Positions 1 to 9,273 are shown, counted from the first letter of the stretch. The stretch: DNA of 64,000 nt from Chloroflexota bacterium (GCA_022824495.1 JAJDZU010000011.1:144708-208707), one strand, 5' to 3'. Notes: generated by a model from the sequence alone, not told the origin. A program made the numbers and translations.

Positions 1-1
1 C

Positions 2-43
2 ATCACCGGCTCTCGCATCGAGCGCCCCTTCATTGAACGTTAG
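2..43 (+). CDS. Possible 3' end of an upstream gene (ABC ATPase?)
   Basis: The reading frame open from base 2 ends at a TAG at 41-43 and reads ITGSRIERPFIER. It would overlap the start of the following permease by about 10 bases, the same kind of overlap seen between the two permeases. An ABC ATP-binding subunit is the expected neighbour of ABC-2 permeases, but 13 residues cannot show identity. A competing frame stops at 36. Confidence 0.3.
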   Translation: MTGSRIERPFIER

Positions 44-878
44 CGTCCCGCAACTCCGCAGCGAGTTTTGGGCCCTGGTTGCGCTCGCACGCAAGGGCTG
101 GAAGGTCGACCGTCGCCAGCCGTACTTTCTGACATCGGGCCTACTCGGAACGATGCAGTGGGTGCTGCCCATCGTTCTGGCCACGATTGCCTTGGCAGGA
201 CCAAATGACGAGGGACTCCGACGCTTTACCGACCTCGCTGGAACAGACGCGTACATCGCCTACTCAGTGATCGGGGCAATCGCTTTTCTCTATGCGGGCT
301 GGTTGCTTTCGGCGCTCTCGTTCGATCTGCGCCTAAACCGGAACCTCGGCACACTGCCAACCATTTGGACTTCGGCCGTATCGCGGGTGGTCTTGACCTG
401 CGGCGGCGCACTGGGTCACGCGCTGGCACCGGCCGTCATGGCCGTTGCGGCGTTCAGTGCTGCCTGGGCACTCTTCAGGTTCTCTCTAGAACCAAATGTC
501 GGACCGGCCCTGGCTGTCCTGGTGTGCGGCGCGCTTGCGATGGTCGGGCTCGCACTCCCACTGGCAGCCGTCACTCTTCGCTACCGCGAGGCTCACTACC
601 TCGTGTCCTTGTTCCTGATGGCAACGGGAATTCTTGCGGGGATCGCATACCCCGTAGATGTGCTTCCGGATTGGGCACAGTGGGTTTCCAGGCTCCTGTC
701 GCCCACCTGGCTGCTCCATGGTCTGCGTGAGGCTCTCGTCTTTGGTGATGTCGCAGAGGCTATGCGTTCTTGCGGCGTGCTGCTCGTGATGGCCTTGGTC
801 TACGGAGCGGCTGGAATCGTGCTGCTGAAGATGATGGATGCGGCGGCCCGATCGAAGGGCGAGGTTGAGTGGATGTAG
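33..878 (+). CDS. ABC-2 type transporter permease (first of pair)
   Basis: This 281-residue integral membrane protein has about six hydrophobic segments, at roughly residues 41-57, 77-97, 115-147, 158-180, 190-205 and 245-265. The C-terminal part has the typical ABC-2 permease pattern: a GIAYPVDVLP-like turn followed by a P-W/L-L-HGLREA amphipathic stretch. It should form half of an exporter membrane channel for a lipid-linked sugar, polysaccharide or drug, working with an ATPase whose gene probably lies just left of the window. The start is a TTG at 33. The downstream permease overlaps its 3' end by 10 bases, indicating translational coupling and a heterodimeric channel. The substrate is not visible; the glycosyltransferase neighbours suggest surface glycan export. 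Confidence 0.8.
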   Translation: MNVSVPQLRSEFWALVALARKGWKVDRRQPYFLTSGLLGTMQWVLPIVLATIALAGPNDEGLRRFTDLAGTDAYIAYSVIGAIAFLYAGWLLSALSFDLRLNRNLGTLPTIWTSAVSRVVLTCGGALGHALAPAVMAVAAFSAAWALFRFSLEPNVGPALAVLVCGALAMVGLALPLAAVTLRYREAHYLVSLFLMATGILAGIAYPVDVLPDWAQWVSRLLSPTWLLHGLREALVFGDVAEAMRSCGVLLVMALVYGAAGIVLLKMMDAAARSKGEVEWM

Positions 879-1708
879 GTGTTTCTCGAAGTACTGAGTT
901 GGCGTGGGCAGCGCGGGCAATCCTCGCCAATGCGCGTGTGCAGTGGCTTGAGACCGCTCGTTTCAAGGCTCTCTGGGTTTACCAGGCTGGCTGGGCGTTT
1001 CTTTTCTTCGTTCCGCTCGCACTTAGCGGCATGGCCTTTGGAGATGCTGGATTCGAGGCCAGTGGGGGCGGCCAGAGTTTCTTGGCCTACGCTGTTGCTG
1101 GCTTCGCCGCTCTTAATGTCGCCGCCGACGCACTCTGGTGCGGTGTCCAATTCCTGGAGAAATCCAACCAGGTTGGGACTCTCGCGCATCTTTGGGTTTC
1201 CGAGGCGCCGCGCTGGACGGCGCTGACCGGCGCCACGATTGTCAATGTGGGCTTTTCGGCTCTTCGCGGCCTCCTAATCCTGCTAGTTGCCAGCCTGCTG
1301 TTTGGCGGCGAAACGTTTGCCATCACGCTGGCTGCGATCGTGGCGCTGCTTTTTGCCTTGGTCGCATTCTGGGGGATCGGCTTGGCCCTCGCCGGCATCG
1401 GCCTGGTGGCCCGTCGCGCTCGGTTGCCCGAAGTCCTGAGCGCGCTCGCCATGGTCATGGCCGGCGCTACCTACCCAATCGCCATCCTGCCCTGGAGCGT
1501 GCGATGGATTACCTATGTCAACCCTTACACCTACATCGTCGACCTGCTTCGCTCCACGACCATCGGAACACCGTCGCTCTTCCCCATCGAGATTGAATTG
1601 ATGGTTGTCGGCGCCATCGCCATCGCCAGCGTTGCCGGTGGAGGCTGGGCCTACGCCAGGTGTGAGCGCATCGCCATCCGACGAGGTCTGGTCGGCCTAC
1701 ACGCATAG
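869..1708 (+). CDS. ABC-2 type transporter permease (second of pair)
   Basis: A 279-residue membrane protein with about six hydrophobic segments and the same C-terminal layout as its upstream neighbour: a GATYPIAILPW turn, then NPYTYIVDLLR. The matching architecture and overlapping genes suggest an ancient duplication giving the two halves of one exporter channel. The GTG start at 869 overlaps the preceding stop at 878. A 123-base gap follows before the methyltransferase gene, so the transporter could be its own transcript or the front of the glycan locus. The family call is firm, the substrate unknown. Confidence 0.8.
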   Translation: MDVGVSRSTELAWAARAILANARVQWLETARFKALWVYQAGWAFLFFVPLALSGMAFGDAGFEASGGGQSFLAYAVAGFAALNVAADALWCGVQFLEKSNQVGTLAHLWVSEAPRWTALTGATIVNVGFSALRGLLILLVASLLFGGETFAITLAAIVALLFALVAFWGIGLALAGIGLVARRARLPEVLSALAMVMAGATYPIAILPWSVRWITYVNPYTYIVDLLRSTTIGTPSLFPIEIELMVVGAIAIASVAGGGWAYARCERIAIRRGLVGLHA

Positions 1709-1831
1709 ATCCGCGACTGCGCGGGTGATCGCCCTTGCTCGACTCCACACAAGCCGTCTGACTTCGTAGGATGTAGCCCTGCCAGCCGCGCGCGGCTGCC
1801 AGGGCGGGGCACCAGAAGACGCTGCGGCCAA

Positions 1832-2599
1832 TTGGACGCCCTGGAGGCCGCATTGCAAACGCGCGCACGGCAAATCGCTTTCTTTGCGTCGCTGGACGCC
1901 GAAGAAGAGATTGAGCGGCCCCGCCACTACCCGCGGCCCGTGCGGTTTCTCCTTGAAGAAAAACTGCGTCGCGCGCTGGGTCTACTCGGGCGGGTCACGT
2001 CAACCGACGCTCTCTGCCTCTGTGGCGGATCGGGCATGGACGCCGAGTGGCTTGCCAACCGTGGAATCCGCCCGACGATCCTTGACCTATCGCCTGAAGC
2101 GCTGACGAGAGCACGCCTCCGCGCCCGTCGGCACGGCTTTGAAGTCACACTCGTTCGAGGGGACGCTGCCCGACTTCCATTCAGCGACCAGTGCTTCGGC
2201 ATGGCGCTCGTTCATGATGGTTTGCATCACCTCAATGCCCCGTACCGAGCTCTGGATGAGATGGCGCGTGTCGCTCGCCACGAGTTGATAGTGATGGAAC
2301 CGGCGCGCGCGGCCATGACCCGGCTGGCTGTGGCTCTTGGCCTTGCCGCTGAAATCGAGCCCGCCGGCAACGTGGTCCGGCGACTCGACGCCGCCGAGGC
2401 TCGCGCGCGTGTCCAGTCAGGGGGCTGGCGCCATGTGCGGTCGGCTCGCGACCTCGTGTACTACCAGCGTTGGACGTTCCCCGTTTACCAGCGCCTTGAA
2501 CCCAATCCAGCCTTCCCCGTCTTCGTCCTCGCGTACCGCCTTGTCAATGTTGCTATCGGCCGCTGGGGCAACTCGCTGAAAGTCGTGGCACGGCGCTAG
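1832..2599 (+). CDS. Class I SAM-dependent methyltransferase
   Basis: A 255-residue protein with the Rossmann-type methyltransferase signature. Motif I is CGGSGMD at residues 64-70, the acidic end of beta-2 is LDLS (about 88-91), motif II is GDAARLPF (about 110-117), and VHDGLHHL follows. This is the Methyltransf_11 arrangement used for small-molecule, lipid or sugar O/C/N-methylation. The start is a TTG at 1832; no better start was seen in the short upstream gap. It is followed 11 bases later by a glycosyltransferase gene, so it probably modifies a glycan or glycolipid. Acceptor unknown. Confidence 0.8.
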   Translation: MDALEAALQTRARQIAFFASLDAEEEIERPRHYPRPVRFLLEEKLRRALGLLGRVTSTDALCLCGGSGMDAEWLANRGIRPTILDLSPEALTRARLRARRHGFEVTLVRGDAARLPFSDQCFGMALVHDGLHHLNAPYRALDEMARVARHELIVMEPARAAMTRLAVALGLAAEIEPAGNVVRRLDAAEARARVQSGGWRHVRSARDLVYYQRWTFPVYQRLEPNPAFPVFVLAYRLVNVAIGRWGNSLKVVARR

Positions 2600-2610
2600 G
2601 CCGGACAGCT

Positions 2611-3852
2611 ATGCACGTTGTCGTAATCGGCATCAACTATCCACCCGAGGTTGCCGGTATCGCGCCTCAGACCGCCGCGCTTTGCAGTCACCTGGCCGCC
2701 CGCGGCGACGACGTGTACATGGTGACCGCCAAACCCCACTACCCGACCTGGCGCGTGTTTCCCGACCACCGCCGATCCGGCTTCAATCTCGAGGTGCTTG
2801 ACGGCGTGCGCGTCGTCCGCGTGCCTTCGTGCATACCGGCGAAACCCGGCTCTCTGATCCGTCGCGTGATCTACGACGGGTCGTTTGCCCTGATCGCCGG
2901 CCTCACGGCCCTGCTGCTACCGCGCGCTGACGCCTATCTCTACGTCGGAGCACAGCCCGCTGTCGCCGCGTCCACGGCACTCGTTGCCCGGATTCGACGT
3001 CGCCCCTGGGTCGCCAAAGTCGCCGACCTTGCCGTGAACGCCGGTGCCGCCGTGGGTGTCATCCGTCACCCAGTCCTGGTCCGCCTCCTGCGAACCATCG
3101 AGTACGCGGTCTACCGGCGCGCCAACGCTGTTCTCGTGCTCACGGAGGGTTTTGCGGAAGAGCTGATCCGGCACGGCATGAACGGTCGAAAACTCCATGT
3201 CGTGCGCGACTCCGAGGATATGGACAGCTTCCGGCCCACCACGACACGCGCCGAAACCCGGCGGCGTCACGGTCTGGATCCGGAACGGCCACTCATCACC
3301 CACATCGGCAGCATTGGCCGAAAGCAGGGTTTGCAGGTCGCTACTCAAGCGGCCAATGAAGATCAGACGGGCTCCTGCTGGCTTCTCGTGGGCGATGGAC
3401 CCGAGCGACCAGCCATCGAGCGCTCGGCGCCGGCAGACCGCATGTGCGTTCTGCCCTTCCTCTCGCGACCGGACCTGGCCGACCTGCTGGCCGCGTCAGA
3501 CGTGGCGCTGCTGACCCAGCGTCGCCGCGTGATCGAGTCGGTTATCCCTTCCAAGCTGATGACGTACATGGCCGCGGGTCTTCCGATCGTCGCGTCGGTA
3601 CACACAGACAGCGAGGCCGCACGCTTGATTCGCAGAGCCGAATGCGGTCTCGTCGTCGAACCCGAAGCGCCCGCATTGCTTCGAGACGCTATAGCCGAAT
3701 TGCTGGCCGATCCGGATCGTCGTCGCCGGCTTGGCGCCGCGGGGCACGCGTTCGCCGAGAGGGAATTCAACCGTTCCCGAGTCGTAGCCGCGCAAGCGTC
3801 GATCCTCGAGTCGCTCGCCAGCGTGCCTGAACGACAGACGTGCGGTCCGTGA
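2611..3852 (+). CDS. GT4 family glycosyltransferase (WbuB-like)
   Basis: A 413-residue retaining GT-B glycosyltransferase. The N-terminal domain opens VVIGINYPPEVAGIAP, typical of WbuB-like GT4 enzymes, with the acceptor loop near AKPHYPTWRVFP (about 40-51). The C-terminal nucleotide-sugar domain has THIGSIGRKQGL (about 230-241), LVGDGPER, and the donor site PSKLMTYMAAGLPIV (about 311-325), which occupies the position of the family's E-x7-E region. It should transfer a sugar from a nucleotide donor to a membrane-lipid or glycan acceptor on the cytoplasmic face. The stop overlaps the start of the epimerase gene (GTGA), placing both in one operon. Confidence 0.85.
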   Translation: MHVVVIGINYPPEVAGIAPQTAALCSHLAARGDDVYMVTAKPHYPTWRVFPDHRRSGFNLEVLDGVRVVRVPSCIPAKPGSLIRRVIYDGSFALIAGLTALLLPRADAYLYVGAQPAVAASTALVARIRRRPWVAKVADLAVNAGAAVGVIRHPVLVRLLRTIEYAVYRRANAVLVLTEGFAEELIRHGMNGRKLHVVRDSEDMDSFRPTTTRAETRRRHGLDPERPLITHIGSIGRKQGLQVATQAANEDQTGSCWLLVGDGPERPAIERSAPADRMCVLPFLSRPDLADLLAASDVALLTQRRRVIESVIPSKLMTYMAAGLPIVASVHTDSEAARLIRRAECGLVVEPEAPALLRDAIAELLADPDRRRRLGAAGHAFAEREFNRSRVVAAQASILESLASVPERQTCGP

Positions 3853-4901
3853 ACGACCAAGACGTCAGTTCCGAGGAGGTAGCCCGTGCATTTGGTGGTC
3901 GCCCTGTACTGGTCACCGGCGGCGCCTCCTTCATTGGCTCGCATCTGGTTGACGCCCTTGTCTCGGTCGGTGCCCGGATTCGAGTGGTTGATGACCTCAG
4001 CAGCGGCAAGCTCGCGAACATCCGCCGGCATATTCATTCAGGCTCAATTGAGTTCGCACGGGCCGATCTCCTGGACCCCACCGTCGCCGCGGAGTCCGTT
4101 GCCGGCATTCACACCGTCTTTCATCTGGCCGCCAATCACGGCGGGCGCGGCTACGTTGATCAGCATCAGGCTGACTGCGCAACGAATCTCCTGCTGGATG
4201 GCGCCGTGTTTAGGTCCTGCCGCCTCGCTGGCGTCGAGAAGGTCGTCTATGCCTCGTCCGGCTGCGTCTACCCGAACCATCGGCAGACCGATCCAACGGA
4301 ATGGCTGTTTCTCACCGAGGACCAGGTCGGTCCGCCCTACGACGCCGACAACATGTATGGCTGGGCCAAGCTCATGGGCGAACTCACGCTCCGGGCTTTC
4401 CATCAGGACTACGGCCTCAAGTCGGTGAGCTGCCGCTACTTCACCGTCTATGGCCCGCGCGGCCACGAAAACCACGCAGTGATGGCCATGATTGCCCGTG
4501 CGTTCATCAGGCAGAACCCATTCGAGGTCTGGGGATCGGGCTTCCAGGTCCGGAATTGGACCTTTGTCAGTGACATCGTCGACGGAACCCTGCGAGCCGC
4601 CGCCCGCATCGACAATGCCCGTGCCGTCAACCTGGGCACCCGCGAGCGCATCCGCGTCATCGACGCCGTACGTCAAGTGTTGGACCTGACGGGACATCAG
4701 CCTGAGATTCGCCTGCGCGAGGACATGCCCGTCGGGCCTATGAATCGAGTCGCGGACTCCTCGCTGGCCGAACGCCTGCTGAACTGGATGCCCCGCGTCC
4801 GATTTGAAGACGGACTGCGCATGACCATCGATTGGTACGTCGCCGCCCACCGTCGGAACGACGTGGCTGCCCGCCTCGCGCACCGTCTCACGGAGCGCTG
4901 A
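3849..4901 (+). CDS. NAD-dependent sugar epimerase/dehydratase (extended SDR)
   Basis: A protein of about 350 residues of the extended short-chain dehydrogenase family. It has the NAD-binding TGGASFIGSH motif near its N-terminus, a DD acid-containing segment at the end of beta-2 (VVDDLSSGK), the ASSGCVYP strand with the catalytic Ser/Thr region, and the YGWAK catalytic Tyr-x3-Lys. The general look is that of GDP-mannose 3,5-epimerase or UDP-glucose 4-epimerase relatives, acting on a nucleotide sugar in the cytoplasm. I prefer the GTG at 3849, which forms a GTGA overlap with the preceding stop; a GTG at 3840 is also in frame. The substrate cannot be fixed by eye. Confidence 0.85.
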   Translation: MNDQDVSSEEVARAFGGRPVLVTGGASFIGSHLVDALVSVGARIRVVDDLSSGKLANIRRHIHSGSIEFARADLLDPTVAAESVAGIHTVFHLAANHGGRGYVDQHQADCATNLLLDGAVFRSCRLAGVEKVVYASSGCVYPNHRQTDPTEWLFLTEDQVGPPYDADNMYGWAKLMGELTLRAFHQDYGLKSVSCRYFTVYGPRGHENHAVMAMIARAFIRQNPFEVWGSGFQVRNWTFVSDIVDGTLRAAARIDNARAVNLGTRERIRVIDAVRQVLDLTGHQPEIRLREDMPVGPMNRVADSSLAERLLNWMPRVRFEDGLRMTIDWYVAAHRRNDVAARLAHRLTER

Positions 4902-4924
4902 CGACAACGGAGTCGGAGGACCGT

Positions 4925-6217
4925 GTGGGCCTTGGAAGTTCTCAGAAGGCTCGGCTGGCGACGTACGTTGACACGGCGGGACCGCTGATCCTCCTTTGCG
5001 CTGCGCCGGCGATCTGGTTTGCCGGACTCCGCGGGGGCTTCGCCCTCCTGCTCTTGCCGATGACCCTGGTCGCGCGGCGCCTATTGCGCTTGCCCGTTGG
5101 ACTGCGGGGTAGCGATGGACTGGTCATCGCCTGCGCGCTTTGGATATGGGTAACTGCTCTTGCCGTTAGGGACTGGGGCACCGCGGCCTCCAAGCTGTTT
5201 GGAGCGCTTCTGGGGCTGTCCTTGGTCTATGTCCTTGGCGCGGATCCCATCTCGGCAACCAGGCTTCGTCTCCAATGGCTGGGCCTCGCCGTTGGTATGA
5301 CCGCGCTAGTCGTACTCGCCGCGCTGTTTCTGGCGGAGTGGCCGCAGCGCAAGCTCCTGCCGCTGGACAGCATCTACGCCGTGCTCCCCGCGGGACCTCG
5401 CGTGGTGGATCACGGCGGTCGTGTTGGCGGGATCGGGCCAAATCAGATTGGCGGCATTCTGGCGATTCTCGCGCCACTAGGACTGGCGCTGTCCTTGGAC
5501 GAAACCGGATACAGCAGGAACGTCCGGAGGCTCGCGGTCGTAGCTTTAGCGTTGGCCATATTCGTTCTCCTGCTCACCCAGTCACGCAGCGCCTATGTGG
5601 GTGCGCTGCTGGGCCTGACTCTTGTGGGTTGGTGGCGAGTCAGCCGTTCAGCGTGGCTTCGGCAGCAGCCAAAGCGTCGAACCTTGCTGCACGCGGTGCT
5701 CGGCCTGAGCCTCGCGCTCTTGCTGGCCGCCGTTGCGAGCACCTGGCTGTCGCCGCTCGACTCCACCACCGACACGCTGACCGGTCGTCTCCGGATTTGG
5801 ACGGCCAGCGTTCTGCTGATTGGCGAACATCTCTACACCGGCGTCGGGCCCGGGCAGTTTCCGCTAATCCTCAAAAACGTCTTTCCCGAAGTCGGCGCCT
5901 CGGTCGCCCCACACATTCCTCACGCTCACAACTTCGTGCTGCAGGCGCTGTTGGAACTTGGCCTTCCCGGGAGTTTCCTTCTGGGTCTTTTGATCACGCT
6001 CGCCGTACGTGGCCTGATCGTCGCGGCACGAGATTCCAGGGACAGTTCACTCCAATTGCTTGCCGTCGGTTTGGCAGGTTCGCTGCTGGCTTTCTTGGTG
6101 TACGGCTTGACGGATGCGATCGCCCCCGGGGCCCGCGGCGGCCTTCCGTTCTGGCTGGTGCTCGGACTTGCGCTGGCCAGTGGGCGCCTGGCTCGGCAAG
6201 TCCGGGTGGCGGCGTGA
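4925..6217 (+). CDS. O-antigen ligase/polymerase family membrane protein
   Basis: A polytopic membrane protein of about 430 residues with ten or more hydrophobic segments. The Wzy/WaaL family signature is clear in the C-terminal half: a large loop with GVGPGQFP followed by PHAHNFVLQALLELG, where the HxHN...L.E.G pattern is characteristic of the Wzy_C domain. It would polymerise or ligate lipid-linked glycan units at the outer face of the cytoplasmic membrane. The start is a GTG preceded by GGAGGA at 4915-4920, 23 bases after the epimerase stop. The frame stays open upstream to about 4832, but that part overlaps the epimerase and looks non-coding. It overlaps the next gene by GTGA. Confidence 0.8.
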   Translation: MGLGSSQKARLATYVDTAGPLILLCAAPAIWFAGLRGGFALLLLPMTLVARRLLRLPVGLRGSDGLVIACALWIWVTALAVRDWGTAASKLFGALLGLSLVYVLGADPISATRLRLQWLGLAVGMTALVVLAALFLAEWPQRKLLPLDSIYAVLPAGPRVVDHGGRVGGIGPNQIGGILAILAPLGLALSLDETGYSRNVRRLAVVALALAIFVLLLTQSRSAYVGALLGLTLVGWWRVSRSAWLRQQPKRRTLLHAVLGLSLALLLAAVASTWLSPLDSTTDTLTGRLRIWTASVLLIGEHLYTGVGPGQFPLILKNVFPEVGASVAPHIPHAHNFVLQALLELGLPGSFLLGLLITLAVRGLIVAARDSRDSSLQLLAVGLAGSLLAFLVYGLTDAIAPGARGGLPFWLVLGLALASGRLARQVRVAA

Positions 6218-7374
6218 GGCCCCGACATCTGCTTGGGCTGGGTGGGTTGATCGTCTTTCCGCTGGTCACCTACGCCGGGTATCCCGCGCTGGTTTGGGCC
6301 GCAGCCAGGCTGTGGCCGCGCAGCTTCATCGCCGACCGCGAGCACCGCCCATACGTCACGTTTGTTATCGCCGCTCACAACGAGGCGTCCCTGATCGAGG
6401 CGAAAGTCCGCAATACCCTTGAACTGGACTACCCGTCCGGCCGCCTCGAGTGCATCGTCGTGTGCGATGGCTGCGACGACGAAACAGCCGCGTCGGCGCT
6501 CACCGCGGGTGATTCCCGGCTCCAGGTCATCGAGATTCCGCGCCAACGCGGCAAACTTGCAGCCATCCGAGCTGCGATTCCGCACGCGCGGGGCGAAATT
6601 ATCGCGTTCACCGACGCGAACGCCGTGCTCAAACGTGACGCGCTTCGCCACTTGGTCGCCCCGTTTGCCGATCCCACCGTGGCAGTTGTGTCCGGCGCCA
6701 AGCAAGTCAGCAATTGGCCGGAAGCGATCTACTGGCGGTATGAACGGTGGATTCGAACCCTCGAAAGCGCCAGCGGCTCCATCGCCGGCGCCGACGGGGC
6801 TCTGTACGCGGCCCGCGCAGCCGCCGTGGACGCCTCGGCCCGGCCCGGAGGCGCGGACGATCTGCTTATTTCGCTGCGGGGAGTGCAGGCCGGCGGACGC
6901 ATCGTGTTCGCTCCAAGCGCCCGAACGACAGAAGCTGCGTTGCCGAGTGCGACAGACACGTTCGCGGCTCGAATCCGAACAGTTTCCGGCGCGCTCTTCG
7001 CATTGGAGAGCTTGCCCGATCTGTTCCACCCCTCGCGCGGGGACCTATGGTGGAAGCTGGTCGGCCACAAGCTGCTGCGCATCGTCGCTCCTCCGGTTAT
7101 GGCAGCCGGAGCCGTCGCGCTGACCGCGCCAATGTCTCGGCAACCGCGCCGGGCTTGGGGTGGGGCGCTGAGTCTCGCCTTGGCGCTGGTTGCGGCCCAA
7201 GCTGGGAGCCGACTGGGACCCGTTTGGGACCTGGTGCGCTACGCCGTGCTGGCCAACCTGTCCGCCGTGGTTGCTCTGGTGCGCTACATCGCCCGCCGGC
7301 CGATCGACGCCTGGTCCCCGGCGCGCGGTAGCGATACCGGCGACAAGTGCATCGCTCAGCAGTCTCGAAACTGA
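6214..7374 (+). CDS. Membrane-anchored GT2 family glycosyltransferase
   Basis: A 386-residue protein with an N-terminal transmembrane segment (LGLGGLIVFPLVTYAGYPAL), a GT-A domain and two or three C-terminal transmembrane segments. The GT2 features are VTFVIAAHNEA at the strand-1/nucleotide-binding site, CDGCDDET, and FTDANAVL, where the DAN stands for the usual DxD/DAD metal site; RYERW may be part of the acceptor end. The layout matches processive or cellulose-synthase-like transferases (BcsA/IcaA-type), but the QxxRW motif is only partial. Translation should start at the GTG at 6214, overlapping the ligase stop; the frame is open much further upstream without coding character. It converges with the sulfatase gene, their 3' ends overlapping by 19 bases. 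Confidence 0.8.
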   Translation: MRPRHLLGLGGLIVFPLVTYAGYPALVWAAARLWPRSFIADREHRPYVTFVIAAHNEASLIEAKVRNTLELDYPSGRLECIVVCDGCDDETAASALTAGDSRLQVIEIPRQRGKLAAIRAAIPHARGEIIAFTDANAVLKRDALRHLVAPFADPTVAVVSGAKQVSNWPEAIYWRYERWIRTLESASGSIAGADGALYAARAAAVDASARPGGADDLLISLRGVQAGGRIVFAPSARTTEAALPSATDTFAARIRTVSGALFALESLPDLFHPSRGDLWWKLVGHKLLRIVAPPVMAAGAVALTAPMSRQPRRAWGGALSLALALVAAQAGSRLGPVWDLVRYAVLANLSAVVALVRYIARRPIDAWSPARGSDTGDKCIAQQSRN

Positions 7375-8822
7375 TTAGGGGCCGGGGTGCCGCCGGCGAT
7401 GGGGCCGCGCCTGGTTATGACATCCAGGCCGCCGGCATCGTCAATTCGTCGAGCCTGATCGGCCTTGGCGGCCTGGTCCACGGCCTCGGGATCCACGATG
7501 GCGCGCAGGTGCTGCTCGAAATGTTCAAGTCGCGGTGCTGATTGCGGGTCGGCAGCGAGGTCGCGGGTTTCGGTGGGGTCGGTTGCCAGGTCGAAGAGTT
7601 GGGGCGGGTCGCCGACGTGGTGCACATACTTATGGGTCGTATCGCGCAGCATGTACATGGCTTCGCGGCAGCCGGAGGCGTGGTACTCACCGAAGATCGT
7701 GCGTTCGGGCAGCGGGTTGCCCTGAGCGGCGGGCCACAGCGACGCGCCTGGTAGATCGGCGTCCGCCTCGGCCAGCGCCGCGCCCAAGCCTTCGACGATG
7801 GTAGGGAACAGATCGACCAAAGAGACGGGCTGAGGAACGACCCGGCCTGGGGCAATGTCGGGTCCCGACATCAAGAACGGCACGGCCGAGGCGCCTTCGT
7901 ACATGAGGTTCTTCCCCCACATGCCGTGGTCGCCCAGCATCTCGCCGTGGTCGCTGGTGTAGATGACTCGGGTCGAGTCATCCAGACCGCACTCGTTCAG
8001 CGCCGCGAGAACTGCTCCGATCTGGCGATCCAGGTAGGTGCACATGGCCAGGTAGGTGGCGATGGTGCGGCGGACCAACGCCTCGTCGAGTTCCTCTTCG
8101 GGCGACTGGATGCGCTGTTCGCGGATGTAGTTGATATGCGGGTGGTGCGGCCAATTGGGCGACCGAAAGTTGACGGGGAGTTCCAGGTCCTCGAGCGGAT
8201 AGCGGGCGACGTCCTCCGCCGAGGCGACGAAGGGTGAGTGGGGCAGCGTGTAGGAGACCCAGAGGCACCAGCGGGTGTCGTGCCGAGGAGCCTCGTTGGC
8301 GAGCCAGTCGATGGCCTGGCGGGTGGTGGCGGCGTCGTAGCGCATGTACTCGGACTCGCCGACGCGCGGATTGGCGGCGGTGTTGAGGTAGTTGCGCTGG
8401 CGGGGGACATCCGGTCGAAGCGAGCCGTAGAGGTCGCCAACGCCCTCCTTGACGTGCATGGGGATGCGCTGGTCGGGGAAGCCAGTGTCGTCGTCGGGCC
8501 GGCGGAAGTGCAACTTGCCGATGGTGGTGACCGCGTGGCCGTGCTCGGTCAGGCGGTGGCCCCAGCTGGGGCGCTGGCCGGTGTAGGGCGCGGCGTTGTC
8601 CCAAACGCCGAGCTCGTGGGCGTAGCGGCCGGTGGCCAGGCTGGCGCGCGAGGGTACGCAGATGGGGAAGTTGCAGTAGGCGGTGTCGAACCGGACGCCG
8701 CGCCCAGCCAGGGCGTCCAGGTTCGGCGTATGCGCCAGCGGATGGCCGTAGCAGCCGGCCGCGCTGCGCCGGTGCTGGTCGGACGTTATGAGCAGGAGGT
8801 TCAACGGATCAATGTTCGGCAT
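7356..8822 (-). CDS. Sulfatase (formylglycine-dependent, type I)
   Basis: A 488-residue alkaline-phosphatase-superfamily sulfatase that should hydrolyse a sulfate ester. Residues 55-59 read CVPSR, the C-x-P-S-R signature in which the Cys is oxidised to formylglycine, followed by ASLATGRY. The N-terminal metal site is the variant TSDQH (about 13-17) and a late metal site is SDHGEMLGDHG, a pattern typical of the choline-sulfatase/phosphonate-monoester-hydrolase-like subgroup. No signal peptide is visible, so it may be cytoplasmic. I start at the ATG at 8822; upstream in frame is a low-quality Ser/Pro/Ala-rich stretch that I take as non-coding. No formylglycine-generating enzyme is seen in the window. 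Confidence 0.9.
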   Translation of the reverse strand: MPNIDPLNLLLITSDQHRRSAAGCYGHPLAHTPNLDALAGRGVRFDTAYCNFPICVPSRASLATGRYAHELGVWDNAAPYTGQRPSWGHRLTEHGHAVTTIGKLHFRRPDDDTGFPDQRIPMHVKEGVGDLYGSLRPDVPRQRNYLNTAANPRVGESEYMRYDAATTRQAIDWLANEAPRHDTRWCLWVSYTLPHSPFVASAEDVARYPLEDLELPVNFRSPNWPHHPHINYIREQRIQSPEEELDEALVRRTIATYLAMCTYLDRQIGAVLAALNECGLDDSTRVIYTSDHGEMLGDHGMWGKNLMYEGASAVPFLMSGPDIAPGRVVPQPVSLVDLFPTIVEGLGAALAEADADLPGASLWPAAQGNPLPERTIFGEYHASGCREAMYMLRDTTHKYVHHVGDPPQLFDLATDPTETRDLAADPQSAPRLEHFEQHLRAIVDPEAVDQAAKADQARRIDDAGGLDVITRRGPIAGGTPAPNQFRDC

Positions 8823-8868
8823 GCGGATGTCCAGGTCGCGTTCGGCCCCACGCGTGGCGCGGCCAATG

Positions 8869-9273
8869 TTAGTCCCGTCTGATTCGTCGAGCGGCCAGGA
8901 GGAGTAGGAGGCGCCAGGCGAGGAGCATGGCGGCAACGAGGCCGATGGAGACGACGGTAAAGGTCCAGGAGAAGGTGCGGTCGGTGAGCCAGACGCGCAG
9001 CATGACGGCCACGATGCCGCAGCCGAGCCAGATGAAGGGGACGCGCCAGACGGCGAGGCGCAGGCGGGTGAGAGTGGAGGCGCGAAAGGCGCCGAGCCAC
9101 GGCGAGGCGAGCAGCCATACGCCGGCGAAGGGCAGGCCGGTGCGCCAGAACGCCTCGATCTCGACGCTGCCGTGCTCAATGGGCGTGAGAGCAATGAACA
9201 GGACGAAGACCAGCGCGTCGCCGATCACGGCGAGCGCGATGAGCAAGTGATTGCGGTCAGTCGAGCGTTGCAT
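8869..9273 (-). CDS. DUF3054-like membrane protein
   Basis: A 134-residue protein with four hydrophobic segments, starting with LLIALAVIGDALVFVLFIAL. The Gly-Asp in the first helix and the overall size fit the DUF3054 family of small membrane proteins of unknown function. I choose the ATG at 9273, preceded by an AGGA-type ribosome site; a TTG at 9351 would add 26 polar residues. It lies between tRNA-Leu and the sulfatase gene, on the same strand, 46 bases upstream of the sulfatase start. Whether it is functionally tied to the sulfatase is unknown. Confidence 0.65.
   Translation of the reverse strand: MQRSTDRNHLLIALAVIGDALVFVLFIALTPIEHGSVEIEAFWRTGLPFAGVWLLASPWLGAFRASTLTRLRLAVWRVPFIWLGCGIVAVMLRVWLTDRTFSWTFTVVSIGLVAAMLLAWRLLLLLAARRIRRD

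Noticed and set aside
4832..4924. Extended N-terminus of the O-antigen ligase gene
   Set aside because: The frame is open upstream, but it lies inside the epimerase gene and is Arg/Pro-rich without sense; a GTG with GGAGGA at 4925 fits better.
5275..6213. Long N-terminal part of the GT2 glycosyltransferase frame
   Set aside because: It is an out-of-phase reading of the ligase gene, Arg/Ala/Gly-rich and without domain character; the GTG at 6214 overlaps the ligase stop as usual in this operon.
8823..9194. Upstream extension of the sulfatase
   Set aside because: Ser/Pro/Ala low-complexity reading that overlaps the DUF3054-like gene on the same strand; the sulfatase fold starts right after the ATG at 8822.
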